Assembly (NCBI RefSeq): GCF_002078875.1 | Contig: NC_034438.1 | Coordinates: forward strand, 69,019,628 to 69,083,627 | From: Numida meleagris | Lineage: Eukaryota; Chordata; Aves; Galliformes; Numididae | DNA length: 64,000 bases | Direction of reading: 5' to 3' | Shown here: piece by piece, positions 61,963-64,000 of the stretch | Layout of the letters: each line of letters opens with the position of its first letter | How positions within the stretch are numbered: position 1 is the first letter of the stretch | Program-made: the position numbers and the translations under genes | Notes under the pieces: model-generated | The model's database searches: none | What the model was told of the DNA's origin: nothing | Seen by the model: the letters and a program-made list of their open reading frames with translations, nothing else

Positions 61963-61984
61963 ATCCTATCCTATCCTATCCTTG
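61963..61984 (+). repeat. TATCC short tandem repeat
   Basis: About four copies of TATCC sit just after the CR1 3' end and may be its terminal repeat or a separate microsatellite. Confidence 0.7.
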
Positions 61985-64000
61985 CCTGGCCTAGCATATT
62001 GTTCTTGTAACCATGAGTGCTCACGTATCTCACTTTCCAAGTTTCACTTTGAATCGCACAGGAAACAGAATACTAGCATAGATCTGTAGAGAATTGTTTT
62101 TGTGCTTATGTAGTTCTATAAGGTCCACATATGTCCAAATTCTCAAGATGGCATTCTAGAATTTTACCACTTTCTGAGTTGATAATGTACAGCCTGGAAG
62201 TTCTTTTTGAGGAGAAATTTTGGTGGAAATACAGACTCATGTGATACATATAGTTTGAAAGCCTCTTCTTTAGAATGTTCAGTACTAAGCTACTTAATTT
62301 CATATATTGTAACAATATTGCAAGGAGACATTGTTCTACTGATTTTATTTTTTTATTTATATGATACACTAACACAGAAATTCTGCGGTAGTAACCTGCT
62401 GAGTAGATAAGCCTATACTATACATTTGCAACAAGTCATGAAAGCCCAGTTCTTATTCATGTCCTTTCAATTATTTCTCAATTTTATCACAGAAACAGTT
62501 GAGAAATAGTTTATATTTTTGTTTGCAAGTCCAAGGAAAACTAATTTGAACAGTGACTCAGTGGTATCTCTTGAAGCACTAATGTGAGTCATTTTACAAG
62601 AAAAGCACCTTACAAAGTGATCTTAACCTTGAGAGTAAATAAGGGAAATCATGGTGAGCACTATATTTCTCACTACCTTTTGTCCAAGAAGTAGGGTGGA
62701 ACTAATGCAAAGCAGCAGGTCATTCTTTATTTTGATTTCCTTTTCATCCTCTGAATTTGTGGAAAGCCTGTAGTCACCCACTGAATCATCATAATTATGC
62801 ATCAGAATTTCCAAGCAACTGTATACCTAATTAAACGCTATTTGTTGCATTTGCATCATACCATATTCTCATTACACTTGGCATGGCCAGAGCTCATCTT
62901 TCTAAAGGAAAGGTGTTTTAGCTTCAGCTAACTCTACATGATGGTTTACTTTTTTGCTCACGGGTGTACAAATCGTCTGTGCCTCTAGTGTGATAGTATT
63001 AAAGTAGTCCCCTGGAAATTTTGTGATTTCTAAACATTTTTACTTTCCACAAATGATGTATAATGACATGTTTTCCAGGTCAAATTGTAGCCTATATTTT
63101 CCACAAAAAAAATAACTCTAAGCTGATTTCATAAAGAATACAAATCTGCTTCTTGGACAACAAGCAGTTAATAGGTATCTCACATCTCACAGTTCAAAAG
63201 CAAGTGAAGTTATCAGATTGTCTTTAGCCTTCATAAAAAAGCAGATGTATATATAACAGAAAGTACTAGCAAACACATTTAAAATTCACCTGACAGAAAA
63301 ATGAGTAAGTAGATAGATAGATAGATGGACAGATAGATAAAACTATCTATGAACTCAGAACCAAACTGTGAATAATTAGATCTAAACTTTGTGGATGACA
63401 GTTATGCTTATGGTATGTTAACTTGTAATAGAAACTCATGAGGATGTCTGGACTCTAATAAATACACCTGATACTTCAATTAATTGGGTTGTGTATAGTT
63501 TCCTTTGTCTGAAAAACACAAGTTAATGCCAACAGCTAGAAAGCATGAAGTGGATTAATTACATATCTCTGGAAAGTTGTCTTCCTCTGGGTATTACTGT
63601 AAATATCCTCCATGCATATGCTGTGAAGACACATGTCATGTTGCGTAGGGTGCTGTCGAACCACAAAGAAACACAACAGTGAAATATTAAAAATATTATG
63701 GAAATAAATAAAAAAATTTATTCCTATTTAGCTGAGGTTGTGTAGCCTCTTTTTATGGTTCACTTTGAATTATGGTCCAATTTAAATATAATACTAGATT
63801 TTTGCATTGTTGGCAGAACGATCTTTCTCCTCTAAAACTGTGAAACATCTAGCATTCTCCTGGGGGAAGTATTATTTCTCAGTTATTGAAGTAGCCAGCA
63901 TAGTGGTTGAGAGTGATAATCTCAGGTTGGGGAATAAAATTATTCATACTATCCCTGGTGAAGATAAATGGATAATCAGTATACAGAGGCTCAATTCTAT
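61985..64000. other. AT-rich non-coding region
   Basis: No supported gene. It contains a TAGA microsatellite (63306-63342). Confidence 0.5.
63306..63342 (+). repeat. TAGA tetranucleotide microsatellite
   Basis: Several TAGA units with interruptions (GGACAGA) lie here. Confidence 0.92.

Noticed and set aside
1..64000. tRNA, rRNA, CRISPR arrays, operons or phage-type systems
   Set aside because: No cloverleaf with A/B boxes, rRNA segment, regularly spaced repeat array or bacterial gene organisation was seen.

Overview
This window looks like nuclear DNA from a bird, most likely a galliform (chicken, turkey or quail type). It is AT-rich and gene-poor. The interspersed repeats are almost all CR1 LINE fragments, many with the avian CR1 3' end built on ATTCTATG units. 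There are also copies of a short Galluhop-type mariner transposon and three solo endogenous-retrovirus LTRs. No bacterial, plasmid or phage signal was seen, and no tRNA, rRNA or CRISPR array was recognised. The small runs of N lie inside simple repeats, as expected of a draft assembly.

Layout. 1-11 kb is AT-rich non-coding DNA with CR1 pieces (504-975 and 2010-2822), a coding-like relic (1514-1849), a CCTT-type microsatellite (3782-3920) and half a mariner (8402-8676). A CpG-rich solo LTR with a 5-bp target duplication sits at 11377-11905. 12-17 kb is AT-rich with one CR1 and one broken coding-like frame (16277-16746). 17.05-20.3 kb is a GC-rich island. On its minus strand I can assemble a three-exon, 164-codon reading frame with GT-AG introns, all in phase 0, plus a downstream AATAAA. 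I do not recognise the product. CR1 pieces flank the frame and one lies in its predicted 3' UTR.

20-37 kb is mostly non-coding, with a mariner half, an old CR1 (30.0-31.1 kb), a plus-strand avian LTR (32818-33399) and a young CR1 (36314-36816). At 37611-38926 a mariner is split by a 755-bp minus-strand solo LTR flanked by TGTG duplications. At 40563-41615 lies a clearly broken CHST14-like (dermatan 4-O-sulfotransferase) pseudogene, next to another mariner fragment. 41.7-64 kb is non-coding DNA with further CR1 fragments, including two large convergent ones (55318-56522 and 57095-58340), several simple repeats and no recognised host gene.

No pathway or operon is present. The window mainly records layered transposon insertion. 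The items most worth checking are the unrecognised three-exon gene candidate, the CHST14-like pseudogene, the two LTR insertions with visible target duplications, and several near-perfect hairpins outside any recognised repeat. Repeat names come from memory of the families, and all boundaries were read by eye.
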